DNA of 64,000 bases from Streptomyces sp. DSM 110735 (GCF_016482685.1 NZ_JACYHF010000010.1:62001-126000); one strand, 5' to 3'; counted from the first letter of the stretch, positions 16,655-25,449 are shown. Made by a program: numbers and translations. Notes: generated from the sequence alone by a model not told the origin.

Positions 16655-16825
16655 GCCGCGAAGTCTTCTGCCCGGCGACTCGGTGCCGCCTGTTCCCGGC
16701 CCTCGGGCAGAGCACAACTCCCGGCGCAGAGCGCACAGCTCGAAGCGCTCCCCTGCGGCAAGGCATCCGCTCCGCGCCGGGTCGTTCCCGCACTCCGTGC
16801 ACGACCGAATTGATGGGAGAAGCAC

Positions 16826-17122
16826 ATGACCACCGCTCTCGACCGCGAGGCGTTCCCGCTCGCACCGCCCGGAGGACGTATCCCGCACAGCGAGGAGGCG
16901 CCGTCCGAGTCGCAGACCCGTCCATGGGCGCTGCGGTTCGCCCGCGTCCCCGACTCCACCAACGCCATCCGCCTCCCGCAGCACCACTACGACCGCGACC
17001 GGCAGGTCAACCTGTCGTACGACGGCGGCCTGTTGACCTGCATGGCGAACACGCACACGCCGACCGTTCCGGACGGCAACGTCAAGAACCCGCCGCCGCT
17101 GGACGAGGGGGCGAAGGACTGA
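16826..17122 (+). CDS. Graspetide-type RiPP precursor peptide
   Basis: A 98-residue precursor matching in layout the 'ATP-grasp target RiPP' family (TIGR04186 type). The leader contains RPWALRF near residues 32-38, the conserved recognition segment of this family. The C-terminal core is rich in Thr, Asp, Glu and Lys (THTPTVPDG, then KNPPPLDEGAKD), residues that ATP-grasp ligases join by ester or amide links. ATG 16826 has GGGAGAAG upstream. Its stop overlaps the ligase start (TGATG), so precursor and ligase are translationally coupled. Product not known. Confidence 0.82.
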   Translation: MTTALDREAFPLAPPGGRIPHSEEAPSESQTRPWALRFARVPDSTNAIRLPQHHYDRDRQVNLSYDGGLLTCMANTHTPTVPDGNVKNPPPLDEGAKD

Positions 17123-18079
17123 TGAACTCGCCCGTCCTGATCATCGCGGCCAACGACGACTGGCCCACGGACCGCGTCGTCACAGAGCTGACCGAACGGG
17201 GTGTCGAGGTGTTCCGCATGGACACCGCCGACTTCCCGCAGCAGCTCGCTCTGGCCGCGCGGATCGACCAGTTAACTGAGTGGACGGGCCACCGAGCACC
17301 GGGCGGTGGATCTGTCCCGGGTCGGCGCGGTCTACTACCGCGCCCCCGGGGCGTTCCGGTTCCCCGAGAACATGTCCGGCCCGGAGAAGAGGTTCGCCGC
17401 CGCCCAGGCGCGCGCCGGTCTCGGCGGGGTCTTGTCGGCGCTGGAGTGCCGCTGGGTGAACCACCCCACCACCATGGCCCGCGCCGAGTACAAGCCGGTA
17501 CAGCTCGCCGCCGCCCGCGCGTGCGGACTGAGCGTCCCGCCTACCATGCTCACCAATTCCCCTGCAGCGGTACGCGACTTCGTCGCTCGGGCGGACGGCG
17601 GCATCGTGTGCAAGCCGGTGGCCTCGCCCGTACTCATCGAGGACGGGCAGCTCAAGTCCGTCTACACCCACCGCCTGGCCCCCGGCGACCTCACCGACCT
17701 GGACGGCATCGACACCACCGCGCACCTGTTCCAGGCGTGGGTGCCGAAGGATCACGAAGTCCGGCTGACCGTGGTCGGCCGTCGGATGTTCGCGGCCGCG
17801 ATCCACGCGGGCAGCGACGCCTCTCACGAGGACTGGCGCAGCGACTACGGGTCCCTCAGCTACTCCGTCACCGCCGTGCCCGACGACGTGGCCGCGGGAA
17901 TGGGCCGTCTCATGCGCCGACTCAAACTGGCTTACGGCGCGGCCGACTTCGTGGTCGGTCCCGATGGCACGTGGACGTTCCTGGAGGTCAACCCGTGCGG
18001 GCAATGGGACTGGATCCAGGCCGAGACCGGCCTACCGATCGTCCAGGCGCTCGCCGACGAGCTACAAGGAGTCATCTGA
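17122..18079 (+). pseudogene. ATP-grasp RiPP ligase, interrupted by a frameshift
   Basis: The family (TIGR04187 type) is an ATP-dependent carboxylate ligase that cross-links core side chains. The N-terminal part reads from ATG 17122 (MNSPVLIIAANDDWPTDRVV) to about 17287. The remainder continues one frame over from about 17288 (TEHRAVDLSRVGAVYYR) to the stop at 18079. The C-terminal ATP-grasp features are intact: GGIVCKPV, DHEVRLTVVG, and FLEVNPCGQWDW. Frame 1 also holds a TTA codon at 17272-17274. One base too many or two missing near 17275-17290 explains the break; a sequencing error is possible. The stop overlaps the methyltransferase ATG. Confidence 0.8.
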
Positions 18080-19215
18080 TGCACATGGACTGGAAGCCGT
18101 ACGCGGCCGACCTCGCAGCAGAGGCTGCCCACTCCAGCTCGGCCTGGTGGACAGCGGTCGCCGATATTCCCCGCCACTTCTTCGTCCCCCGCTGGTTCGT
18201 GCCGGGTGGCGGTGGCTGGACCGCCGTGGACGGCCCCGCCAACGAGGAGGCGTGGGTGAAGGCCGCGTACTCGGACACCACGCTCGTCACCCGCGTCGGG
18301 CCCGTCCACGCCGACCACACCCCCGACGGGCAGGTGGTCACCGGGCACCCCACGTCGTCGTCGACGTTGCCCGGCCTGGTCGTATCGATGCTCGAACACG
18401 GCCGCGTCATGCAGGGCAACCGGCTGCTCGACCTGGCCACCGGCTCCGGATACAGCGCCGCTCTCGCCTGCGACCTGCTCGGCGACCGGCTGGTGACCAC
18501 GATGGACGTTGACCCATACCTCACGGAGGCCGCCTCCGACCGCCTCGACTGCATCGGCCATCACCCCGATGTGTTCACGGGTGACGCGGCCGGGGAACTC
18601 CCCGGCACCTTCGACCGGATCGTGTCCATGGTGTCCGTGCCCCGCATCCCCGCCACCTGGCTCCACGCCCTCGCGCCGGGCGGCCGCCTGGTGACCACCA
18701 TCGCGGGCACCGGACTGATCGTCACCGCCGACAAAACCCCGGACGGCGGCGCGACCGGCCGGGTCGAATGGGACCGGGCGGCGTTCATGACCACCCGCAC
18801 CGGCGACGACTACCCGCCCGCGCTCAACGACCTGTTCACCAGGGCCAGCACCGACGACGGCGAGGTCAGCCTGTCCTCCCTCCCTGTGCTGGATGTGATG
18901 CAGGCGTGGGAGGTGTGGTCCATGCTCTCCCTGACCGCGCCCGGCATCGAGCACCGTAACGGCAGCGACGACGACGGCGCCCGCATGACCTGGATGTTGC
19001 ACCCCGACGGCTCCTGGGCCCGCGCCCGCACCGCACCCGGCGAGCGCACGGCGACCGTCTACCAAGGTGGCCCGCGTCGCCTGTACGACATCCTCGACAA
19101 GATCCGCTGGCGCTGGGTGGAGACCGGTCAACTCCCGGTCTACGGAGCGGAGGTCACCGTCGCACCCGACGGTGAGACCACGCTGGCACGTGGCGGATGG
19201 ACGGCCACTCTCTGA
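18079..19215 (+). CDS. PIMT-like O-methyltransferase of the RiPP cassette
   Basis: A 378-residue SAM-dependent methyltransferase related to protein-L-isoaspartate O-methyltransferase (TIGR04188 type). The N-terminal segment HFFVPRWF and the SAM motif LLDLATGSGYSAAL are typical, and the C-terminal 130 residues are a family-specific extension. In related graspetides such as fuscimiditide, this enzyme methylates an Asp in the cross-linked peptide, which then closes to an aspartimide. The start ATG 18079 overlaps the ligase stop in TGATG. Intact, in contrast to the ligase. Confidence 0.85.
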   Translation: MHMDWKPYAADLAAEAAHSSSAWWTAVADIPRHFFVPRWFVPGGGGWTAVDGPANEEAWVKAAYSDTTLVTRVGPVHADHTPDGQVVTGHPTSSSTLPGLVVSMLEHGRVMQGNRLLDLATGSGYSAALACDLLGDRLVTTMDVDPYLTEAASDRLDCIGHHPDVFTGDAAGELPGTFDRIVSMVSVPRIPATWLHALAPGGRLVTTIAGTGLIVTADKTPDGGATGRVEWDRAAFMTTRTGDDYPPALNDLFTRASTDDGEVSLSSLPVLDVMQAWEVWSMLSLTAPGIEHRNGSDDDGARMTWMLHPDGSWARARTAPGERTATVYQGGPRRLYDILDKIRWRWVETGQLPVYGAEVTVAPDGETTLARGGWTATL

Positions 19216-19280
19216 ACCAGCCTTCCCCACAGCCGCGTTGGCGGGACACACTGGATCGCGCAGTCAGAAAGGAGCGCCGC

Positions 19281-19601
19281 GTGGCGGACGACAACGAGCC
19301 TTTGGACCAATGGGCCGCACGCCGTGACGCCCGCCGCCCTGAGCAGGGCGAGCGGCGAGCGGCGTCCCTCGGTAACGAACCCACCGGCGCGCATGTCCAC
19401 CCGGATGCGCCGCGCGGTGTAGAGGAATGGGACGGACAGGACTGGGTGCCGACCGGCGTGAGCGAAGACCACTCCGCTGCGATTGCTGAAGCTGGTACGG
19501 ACGCGGATTCCCGCGCTCAGAGAGTGCCGCTTCCCGACTACGGGCGGCTCCCGCAGATGCCTGAGCCGTACCGGCCGACAATCCCGTTCTACCGTCCCTG
19601 A
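19281..19601 (+). CDS. DUF6087-like small protein
   Basis: A 106-residue polar protein starting at GTG 19281 behind AAAGGAG. It begins with DNEPLDQWAARRDARRPEQG and contains HVHPDAPRGVEEWDGQDW, features I associate with DUF6087 proteins of Streptomyces islands. No catalytic motif is seen. It follows the methyltransferase by 65 bases on the same strand, possibly in the same transcript. Role unknown. Confidence 0.65.
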   Translation: MADDNEPLDQWAARRDARRPEQGERRAASLGNEPTGAHVHPDAPRGVEEWDGQDWVPTGVSEDHSAAIAEAGTDADSRAQRVPLPDYGRLPQMPEPYRPTIPFYRP

Positions 19602-19636
19602 CCCGGGCCGCCTACTCGCGTCCCGAGGTATCACAC

Positions 19637-19909
19637 CTAGTGGTCCGGCCGCCCTCGCCCCTCCGACGAGGGCGGCCGTTCCGTGAAGAGATCTTCGATC
19701 GGCATGCCGAGGACGTATGTGAGCCGGAGCAGGACTTCGAGGGTGGGGTCGCTGCGGCCGGCCTCGATGGCCTGCAGAGTTTTCCGATCGACATCCGCCT
19801 GGAGGTACACGTGCTGCTGCTTGAGGTTCTGATGGAGCCTTTCGGCTCGGAGACGGTCACTGACCCTGCGCCGGTACGGGGGCATCCGCAGTCGTCGCTC
19901 GTAGACCAC
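19637..19909 (-). CDS. Small XRE-family HTH regulator at the island right end
   Basis: A protein of up to 90 residues with a single XRE fold: RVSDRLRAERLHQNLKQQHV, recognition helix DRKTLQAIEAG, and LRLTYVLGMPIEDLF. The start may be GTG 19909 or ATG 19885; neither has a clear ribosome site. It is convergent with the DUF6087 gene and is the only gene on the minus strand in the island. Such repressors often control excision or transfer of integrative elements. Upstream (19910-20053) a second frame is open but unrecognised and is cut by the attachment repeat. Confidence 0.75.
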   Translation of the reverse strand: MVYERRLRMPPYRRRVSDRLRAERLHQNLKQQHVYLQADVDRKTLQAIEAGRSDPTLEVLLRLTYVLGMPIEDLFTERPPSSEGRGRPDH

Positions 19910-20053
19910 CAGGCCATGAGCTGATAGGTCGACAGGAGCCCGAGCCTGTCGCGTAGTGTCCCCAGCTCCTGGTTGACCGTACGGACAGCGTCATCGAACG
20001 GGGGTACTTTGTCCAACCTCTCGACACCCTTGCAGGTCAACTGTGTAAAAAAT

Positions 20054-20078
20054 GGGTTCAAGTCCCGTCACTCACCCT
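20054..20078 (+). repeat. attR-like repeat
   Basis: An exact second copy of the 25 bases at 14138-14162. The preceding bases (AAAAAAT) cannot complete a tRNA, so this is the truncated copy left at the right junction. Confidence 0.9.
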
Positions 20079-20082
20079 GATG

Positions 20083-20122
20083 GACTTTGGGCCGATCCGT
20101 TCCGACGGATCGGCCCAAAGTC
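20083..20122 (+). terminator. Original tRNA-His terminator, displaced by the island
   Basis: A perfect 17-bp stem (20083-20099 with 20106-20122) with a six-base loop and trailing GTTT begins five bases after the right repeat. In the ancestral chromosome it would have followed tRNA-His directly. Confidence 0.8.
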
Positions 20123-20161
20123 GTTTCCGCACCGGGCACCCTCTCTGCCACCCTCTCTGTC

Positions 20162-20572
20162 ATGTCCGCACGAAACCGCCGCCTGCCCCGCGGCCTCGCC
20201 TGGCCCCTCACCACGACCGACATCACTGAACACCTGGGTCCGCTCATGAGTGAGGTCAGAGATCTGGACTTCCTCACCGGCCCGGCCGGCGGAACCATCG
20301 TCCTGAGCGCGTCCTGGACAGCCCCCCTCCCCCGCACCTACGGCCGTAGCATCCACCCCGACTCGGTCGGCTTCTCCCTCTACGTCCACCCGGTCCCCAC
20401 CCCCCAACGCGCCACCACCCGCCCCCTCCTCCGCACCCAGGCCCTCCCCCAGCTCCACACCTGGATCACCCAGTCCCTCACCGCCACCGAAACCTGGCGC
20501 CTGACCCCTCACCAGAGGTACTGGCATCTGACGGACGGGCGGCTGACGCACGTGGACGAGACGACGGGCTAG
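20162..20572 (+). CDS. Hypothetical protein
   Basis: A 136-residue protein from ATG 20162 (MSARNRRLPRGLAWPL). It has mixed alpha/beta character with FSLYVHPVPTPQ and a C-terminal WHLTDGRLTHVD. No family recognised. It is outside the island, on the resumed chromosome, and ends with a four-base stop overlap with the convergent DinB-family gene. Confidence 0.6.
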   Translation: MSARNRRLPRGLAWPLTTTDITEHLGPLMSEVRDLDFLTGPAGGTIVLSASWTAPLPRTYGRSIHPDSVGFSLYVHPVPTPQRATTRPLLRTQALPQLHTWITQSLTATETWRLTPHQRYWHLTDGRLTHVDETTG

Positions 20573-21084
20573 GCGCCGGTCCGCCCGTCCACAAGCTCCC
20601 GTACGACATCGAGGTGACCGTTGTGCCGGGAGGTCTCCTCGATGAGGTGCAGGATCACCCAGCGGAGATCGACGTGCCGCCCGTCCCCGATGGGCCGCTT
20701 CGCCTTCGCGTCCAGCTCGTACTCGGACACCAACCGGCGATAACGGTCGCTCTGCTCCTCGTACTCGGCGAGCAACTGCCCCAACGGAACGTCGACCGCC
20801 GTCCGCATCTCCGGATCCGGATCGTCCTCGGTGGCACCGGCCAGCGGTCCCTGAAGCTCCTCCCCGAGGAACATCACCTGGACCCAGTAGTACTCCACCC
20901 ACCGCAGATGACTGATCAACCCACACAACGTCATCAACGGCGACCCCGGCAACGGCGCCTTCCGCGCATCCTCCTCCGACACCCCCTCACACTTGGCCCG
21001 CGCGGTGTCCCGGGCGTAGTCGAGGAACGTGGTGAGCTGCGCACGCTCGTCCCACGTGGGGGGCGTGTCGGTTCGTCTGGTCAT
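20569..21084 (-). CDS. DinB/DUF664-family protein
   Basis: A 171-residue protein of the DinB-like four-helix fold, often metal-binding and in actinomycetes sometimes using mycothiol. Candidate metal histidines sit in the usual places: LISHLRWVEYYW, LHLIEETSRHNGHLDVVREL. The N-terminal FLDYARDTARAKCEG is typical of DUF664. The start is ATG 21084. Substrate unknown. Confidence 0.85.
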   Translation of the reverse strand: MTRRTDTPPTWDERAQLTTFLDYARDTARAKCEGVSEEDARKAPLPGSPLMTLCGLISHLRWVEYYWVQVMFLGEELQGPLAGATEDDPDPEMRTAVDVPLGQLLAEYEEQSDRYRRLVSEYELDAKAKRPIGDGRHVDLRWVILHLIEETSRHNGHLDVVRELVDGRTGA

Positions 21085-21120
21085 CGGGGGAGTCTGGCGG
21101 GACGGGGGGCGCGTGTCGAC

Positions 21121-21340
21121 TCAGTTCCTCGGGCGGTCCAGCGCCTCGATGGCGCGGCGGATCAGAGTTCGGGCGTCGGGGCCGTAGACGGCCATGGAGC
21201 GGAGCTGTTCGAACGCCGCCAAGTGGAGTTCGATCTCAGACGGTTGGGGGTTCCGTACGCCGTGTCCGTGGGGATGATGCCGAGGGAGACCTGCGGGAGG
21301 GCGCCGGCGGTGAGCAGGTAGCCGAGCTGTGCGGCCATTC
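21121..21340 (-). pseudogene. C-terminal remnant of an XRE/DUF5753 regulator
   Basis: Read on the minus strand, two frames give pieces of the DUF5753 ligand domain: first AAQLGYLLTAGALPQVSLGI, then, after a frame change near 21255-21270, EIELHLAAFEQLRSMAVYG and an ending DRPRN with a stop at 21121. The HTH half is absent and the usual middle of the domain is missing, so this is a deleted and frameshifted relic. Confidence 0.75.
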
Positions 21341-21468
21341 ACCTGGGGCGGCCCATTTCGTCGGTACCCCCATGCCGCCGGCCTCCGACAATCCTGTGTG
21401 TCACACCCCACTGGCAGACTGACGGCACGGCGAAGCTTCGGATGCTCGGGGGGAGATGTGCGGCTGTG

Positions 21469-22650
21469 ATGGTGGACAGTCTTGATGTGTCGTACGGCGA
21501 GACGTGGGGTTCTCATCCGGGAATGACCCATCCGGACCCGATGTCGCGCGCGGTGGCGGCACGCAAGCATGCCGCCGGGAAGGATTACGCGGTTCTGCTG
21601 TCCGCGGGGGAGCGACCGCTGGCGCTGGTCGAATTCTGGCCGCGCCGGATGTGGCGTGTGTATCTGTTCGACGACAGGTCCTGGCGCATGCAGATGATCG
21701 ACCTCAAGCCGCACGGCACGGGGATGCTGCTGGCTCACCGGAACGTCCGATGGCAGTTCGCGGGCGAGCGGGAACACGCGTCCGGGAAGCGGGATATTAC
21801 GGAGACGACGACCGTCTCGGCCGACGGGCAGGTCGAGGTGAGGTCCGAGGTCGCCGGGCCGAGGGGAGCGTCGACGGAGCCCTCGCGCGCCGGCACATCC
21901 GGACCGTTCCCGGCGCCCGTCGAGGACTTCCTCTACCCCGTACCGGAATTCGGCGACTGGCAGGTGTTCGCACCGCTCCTCGCCCAGCAGGGCCACGAGC
22001 CCGCCACGACCGTCGTCCTGAACGACGTGTCGGTGGACGAAGGGGCGGGACCGCTGCGCGCCACCGGGATCGAGCAACTGTTCAGTCCGGGTGCGTGCGA
22101 CACTCCGGACGGCCCGGGCGTCGTCGAGCCCGTCGACGCCGGTCTGCTGCGGATCACGTCAGGGCGGCTGGCGGTCTCGGACCCCGGCTGGATCGACGAG
22201 AACGCGCGGGGCGTCGCCGTGCCACCGGGCGAGTTCCCGGTCACGCTGTCGCTGTTGCGCACGGCACGCGAGGTCGGTGTCGCCGCGGCCAGGGTGACGT
22301 TCCTGGACGTCCCGCCCAGCGAGTGGGACATGCTCCTCCGGCCCGACGAGGACCTCGGGCTGCTCGGCGAGGGCCAGTTCCACGGGGTCGGCGTGGACAC
22401 CGGCACAGCGGCTTTCCTGGATGCGACGCGCAGGGTGACCGAAGAGCAGTTGGACGAGGACGTGTTCCTGCCCCTCGACAGCAAGTTCAGCGTCGAACTG
22501 CCCGGCACGGAGTCCGGGCCGAACCTCATCGCCTTCCGTGCCGGCCGGGGCGACGGGTCCTACCCCGTCTGGATCGGCCGCACCGACGACGGACAGGTCG
22601 GCTGCGTCGTCGTCGACTTCCAGCTCCGGTCCGCCGACGGGGAGAAGTAG
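21469..22650 (+). CDS. DUF4241-domain protein
   Basis: A 393-residue protein. The C-terminal 190 residues match the DUF4241 pattern: FHGVGVDTGTAAFLDA, then YPVWIGRTDDGQVGCVVVDF at the end. The N-terminal 150 residues (YAVLLSAGERPLALVEFW) are a separate beta-rich region. Start ATG 21469 or GTG 21466; GGGGGGAG at 21448-21455 is the likely ribosome site, which rules out ATG 21442. Function unknown; DUF4241 is sometimes found with toxin-immunity genes, but nothing here supports that directly. Confidence 0.7.
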   Translation: MVDSLDVSYGETWGSHPGMTHPDPMSRAVAARKHAAGKDYAVLLSAGERPLALVEFWPRRMWRVYLFDDRSWRMQMIDLKPHGTGMLLAHRNVRWQFAGEREHASGKRDITETTTVSADGQVEVRSEVAGPRGASTEPSRAGTSGPFPAPVEDFLYPVPEFGDWQVFAPLLAQQGHEPATTVVLNDVSVDEGAGPLRATGIEQLFSPGACDTPDGPGVVEPVDAGLLRITSGRLAVSDPGWIDENARGVAVPPGEFPVTLSLLRTAREVGVAAARVTFLDVPPSEWDMLLRPDEDLGLLGEGQFHGVGVDTGTAAFLDATRRVTEEQLDEDVFLPLDSKFSVELPGTESGPNLIAFRAGRGDGSYPVWIGRTDDGQVGCVVVDFQLRSADGEK

Positions 22651-22693
22651 GAGGTCCTGAGAGAAGAGAACAGGGCTCGCTCCGGGGCGGCGA

Positions 22694-23752
22694 CTACGCC
22701 GACTCCCGCCCCACCAGCTCCGTGGGCAGCACCACATGCCGCCGCTCCAGCCCTCGCGCAGCCGCCGGGCGGCGGTCCGCGATCTCCTCCAGGAGCAGCC
22801 CGATCATCGCCCGCCCCATCTCCTGGATGGGCTGGCGGACGCTGGTCAGGGGTGGGTCCATGTGGCGGGCGATGGCGGAGTCGTCGTAGCCGACCAACGC
22901 CACGTCCTCGGGGATGCGGCGGCCCGCTTCGCGCAGGACGCGGCGGGCGCCGGCGGCGGTGACGTCGGAGCCCGCGAAGACCGCGTCCAGGTCGGGGCGG
23001 CGCCTCAACAGCTCGGTCATCGCGCGGCGGCCGCCGTCCTCGGTGAAGTCGCCGGGTTCGAGGAGGAGTTCGTCCACGCCCACGCCCGCCTCGCGCAGCG
23101 CGTCCCGGTAGCCGTCCGCCCGTCGCTGCGCGCCGTAGACGTCGGGGCGGCCGGTGATGTGGGCGATGCGGCGGCGACCGCGGGCGAGCAGGTGGGAGAC
23201 CGCCGAGTGGGCGCCGCCGTAGTTGTCGGAGTCGACCGAGGTGAGGGTCTCGCCCGCCGAGCGGGGACCGCTGATGACGGCCGGGATCTCCAGGCGGTCG
23301 AGGAGGTCGGGGAGGGGGTCGTCGGCGTGGACGGAGACCAGGAGGACGCCGTCGACGCGGTGGGCGGAGAGGTAGTCCGCGAGCCGCTGCCGCTTGCGGT
23401 CGCTGCCCGCGAAGATCAGGAGCAACTGCCATTCGGTGTCGGCGAGTTCGGCACCGACTCCGCTCAGCATGTCGGAGAAGTACGGCTCCGCGAAGAAGCG
23501 GGTCTCCGGCTCGGGGACGACCAGCGCGATGGAGTCGGTGCGGTTGGCGGCCAGCGCGCGGGCGGCGGTGTTGGGGACGTAGCCCAGCTCCTCGACGGCG
23601 GCTTCGACGGCGGCGCGGGTCGCGTCGCTGACCCGGGGGGAGCCGTTGATCACCCGGGAGACCGTGCCCCGGCCCACCCCGGCACGGGCGGCCACCTCCT
23701 CGAGCGTGGGCCGTCCCCCACTCCGGCCGCCCCGCGCTCCGTGGCTCGCCAT
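22694..23752 (-). CDS. cebR: CebR, LacI-type repressor of cellobiose utilisation
   Basis: LacI-family repressor, 352 residues. The N-terminal HTH is clear (TLEEVAARAGVGRGTVSRVI, hinge YVPNTAARALA), followed by a periplasmic-binding-like effector domain ending in LVGRESA. In Streptomyces CebR blocks cebEFG and bglC until cello-oligosaccharides bind. It is divergent from cebE, with a perfect CebR palindrome at 23987-24000 in the 377-base intergenic region. Identity rests on gene order and the two operators. Confidence 0.92.
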   Translation of the reverse strand: MASHGARGGRSGGRPTLEEVAARAGVGRGTVSRVINGSPRVSDATRAAVEAAVEELGYVPNTAARALAANRTDSIALVVPEPETRFFAEPYFSDMLSGVGAELADTEWQLLLIFAGSDRKRQRLADYLSAHRVDGVLLVSVHADDPLPDLLDRLEIPAVISGPRSAGETLTSVDSDNYGGAHSAVSHLLARGRRRIAHITGRPDVYGAQRRADGYRDALREAGVGVDELLLEPGDFTEDGGRRAMTELLRRRPDLDAVFAGSDVTAAGARRVLREAGRRIPEDVALVGYDDSAIARHMDPPLTSVRQPIQEMGRAMIGLLLEEIADRRPAAARGLERRHVVLPTELVGRESA

Positions 23753-23986
23753 GGCCTCCGCCTTTCCCGCCGTACCCGTACCCGCACCCGAACTCGTCCG
23801 ACAGCCCGCGCCTCGGGCCTTACCCGCCCCCGGCCTGGAATGTAACAGTGCCCTGCGGCAACGCCACCCGGTCCGTGCCGCCTTGCCGCGCCGGACTATT
23901 TAACAGCCCGATAACTGAAGGGACTTGGGCATGCGCACTCCCTTGACACCCCGCCCCGGACGGACGACCCTTCAACACATCACTCG

Positions 23987-24000
23987 TGGGAGCGCTCCCA
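23987..24000. promoter_or_regulatory. CebR operator upstream of cebE
   Basis: TGGGAGCGCTCCCA is a perfect 14-bp palindrome, extended to 16 by G/C at the edges, and is the known CebR box. A TTGACA hexamer lies upstream at 23943-23948. The site is 130 bases before the cebE start. Confidence 0.95.
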
Positions 24001-24129
24001 CGGTACCTGACACCTACACATCCCGCACGTTCCCCGCCCGAGCCGCAGTGCGTACGAACGGGCCCAGCTCCAGCAGTAGTTCCATGCAGTTGGCCGGGGG
24101 GTCGGCACGTCAGGCAACAGGAGGACGCA

Positions 24130-25449
24130 ATGCGCACGAGCATCCGCAGGTCTCGCGGAACGGTGGCCCTGATGGCCGCCGCCGCGCTGACCACGGGGCT
24201 GCTGGCCGGTTGCTCCAAGGACTCGGACGACGGCTCGTCGAACGCGGACGGCGGTGGCGGCGGCAAGACCACGCTGACCGTCGGCACCTTCGGCGTCTTC
24301 GGCTACAAGCAGGCCGGCCTGTACGACGAGTACATGAAGCTCCACCCGGACATCACCATCAAGGAGAACGTCACCACCCGTACCGACGTGTACTGGCCGA
24401 AGGTGCTCACCCGCCTCCAGGCGGGCGCGGGCACCGACGACATCCAGGCCATCGAGGTCGGCAACATCACCGAGGCGGTGCAGACGCAGGCGAACAAGTT
24501 CGTCGACCTCGGCAAGGACGTCGACAAGTCCCAGTGGCTGGACTGGAAGCTCGCCCAGGCCACCACCAAGGACGGCAAGCTCATCGGTCTCGGCACGGAC
24601 ACCGGTCCGATGGCGGTCTGTTACCGCAAGGACCTCTTCGCCAAGGCAGGTCTGCCCACCGACCGCACCAAGCTCGCCGAGCTGTGGAAGGGCGACTGGT
24701 CGAAGTACGTCGACCTCGGCAAGAAGTACATGAAGAAGGCGCCGAAGGGCACCAAGTACGTCGACTCGGCGGCCTCGGTGTACAACGCGGCGGTGGGCGG
24801 CGCCTCCGAGCGGAACTACGACAAGGACGGCAAGGTCGTCTGGGACAAGTCCCCCGGTGTGAAGGCCGCGTGGGACGCCGCGATGAGCGTGGCGACCAGC
24901 AACATGTCCGCCAAGCTGAAGCAGTTCGACCCGACCTGGGACAACGGCTTCGCCAACGCCTCCTTCGCCACGGTCGCCTGCCCTGCCTGGATGATCGGCT
25001 ACATCGAGCAGAAGTCCGGTGACTCGGGCAAGGGCAAGTGGGACGTGGCGCCCGCCCCGGCGGCGTCCAACTGGGGCGGTTCCTTCCTCGGCGTGCCGAC
25101 CGCGAGCAAGCACCAGAAGGAGGCGGTCGCCCTGGCGAAGTGGCTGACCGCGCCCGCGCAGCAGGCCAAGGTCTTCGCCAAGCAGGCCAGCTTCCCGTCC
25201 ACCCCGGCGGCGTACGCGGACCTGAAGCCCGCGGCGGACACCACCGCGTACTTCTCCGACGCGCCGCTCACGCAGATCTTCTCCGACGCCGCGAAGACCA
25301 TCCCGGCCCAGCCGCTCGGTCCGAAGGACAAGCCGATCGACGGCGCGATCAGCGACATCGGCATCCTCCAGGTCGAGCAGAAGGGCAAGTCCCCGGCCGA
25401 GGGCTGGAAGGCGGCGTCCGCCGAGATCAAGGACGTGCTCGGCCAGTGA
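24130..25449 (+). CDS. cebE: Cellobiose/cellotriose-binding lipoprotein
   Basis: Extracytoplasmic solute-binding protein of the CUT1 ABC family, 439 residues. The signal peptide ends in the lipobox LLAGC with Cys28 as the lipid anchor, then an Asp/Ser/Gly-rich linker. The binding-protein fold (VGTFGVFGYKQAGLYDEYMK, then FANASFATVACPAWMIGY) follows. It captures cello-oligosaccharides for CebFG. ATG 24130 has AGGAGG at 24119-24124. The stop overlaps the cebF GTG. Confidence 0.93.
   Translation: MRTSIRRSRGTVALMAAAALTTGLLAGCSKDSDDGSSNADGGGGGKTTLTVGTFGVFGYKQAGLYDEYMKLHPDITIKENVTTRTDVYWPKVLTRLQAGAGTDDIQAIEVGNITEAVQTQANKFVDLGKDVDKSQWLDWKLAQATTKDGKLIGLGTDTGPMAVCYRKDLFAKAGLPTDRTKLAELWKGDWSKYVDLGKKYMKKAPKGTKYVDSAASVYNAAVGGASERNYDKDGKVVWDKSPGVKAAWDAAMSVATSNMSAKLKQFDPTWDNGFANASFATVACPAWMIGYIEQKSGDSGKGKWDVAPAPAASNWGGSFLGVPTASKHQKEAVALAKWLTAPAQQAKVFAKQASFPSTPAAYADLKPAADTTAYFSDAPLTQIFSDAAKTIPAQPLGPKDKPIDGAISDIGILQVEQKGKSPAEGWKAASAEIKDVLGQ

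Larger units (their letters stand above)
14138..20078. mobile_element. 5.9-kb integrated island at tRNA-His, no integrase
   Basis: The interval is bounded by identical 25-bp repeats derived from the tRNA-His 3' end. Inside are a regulator with TPR-like body, a primase-like protein, a graspetide-type RiPP cassette, a DUF6087 protein and a second HTH protein. No integrase, excisionase, replication or transfer gene is seen, so it is either a decayed integrative element or one mobilised in trans. The chromosome resumes at 20079 with a hairpin that looks like the original tRNA terminator. Confidence 0.85.

Noticed and set aside
16250..17056. Minus-strand frames opposite the RiPP precursor
   Set aside because: No ribosome site or recognisable product, and they overlap the well-supported precursor.
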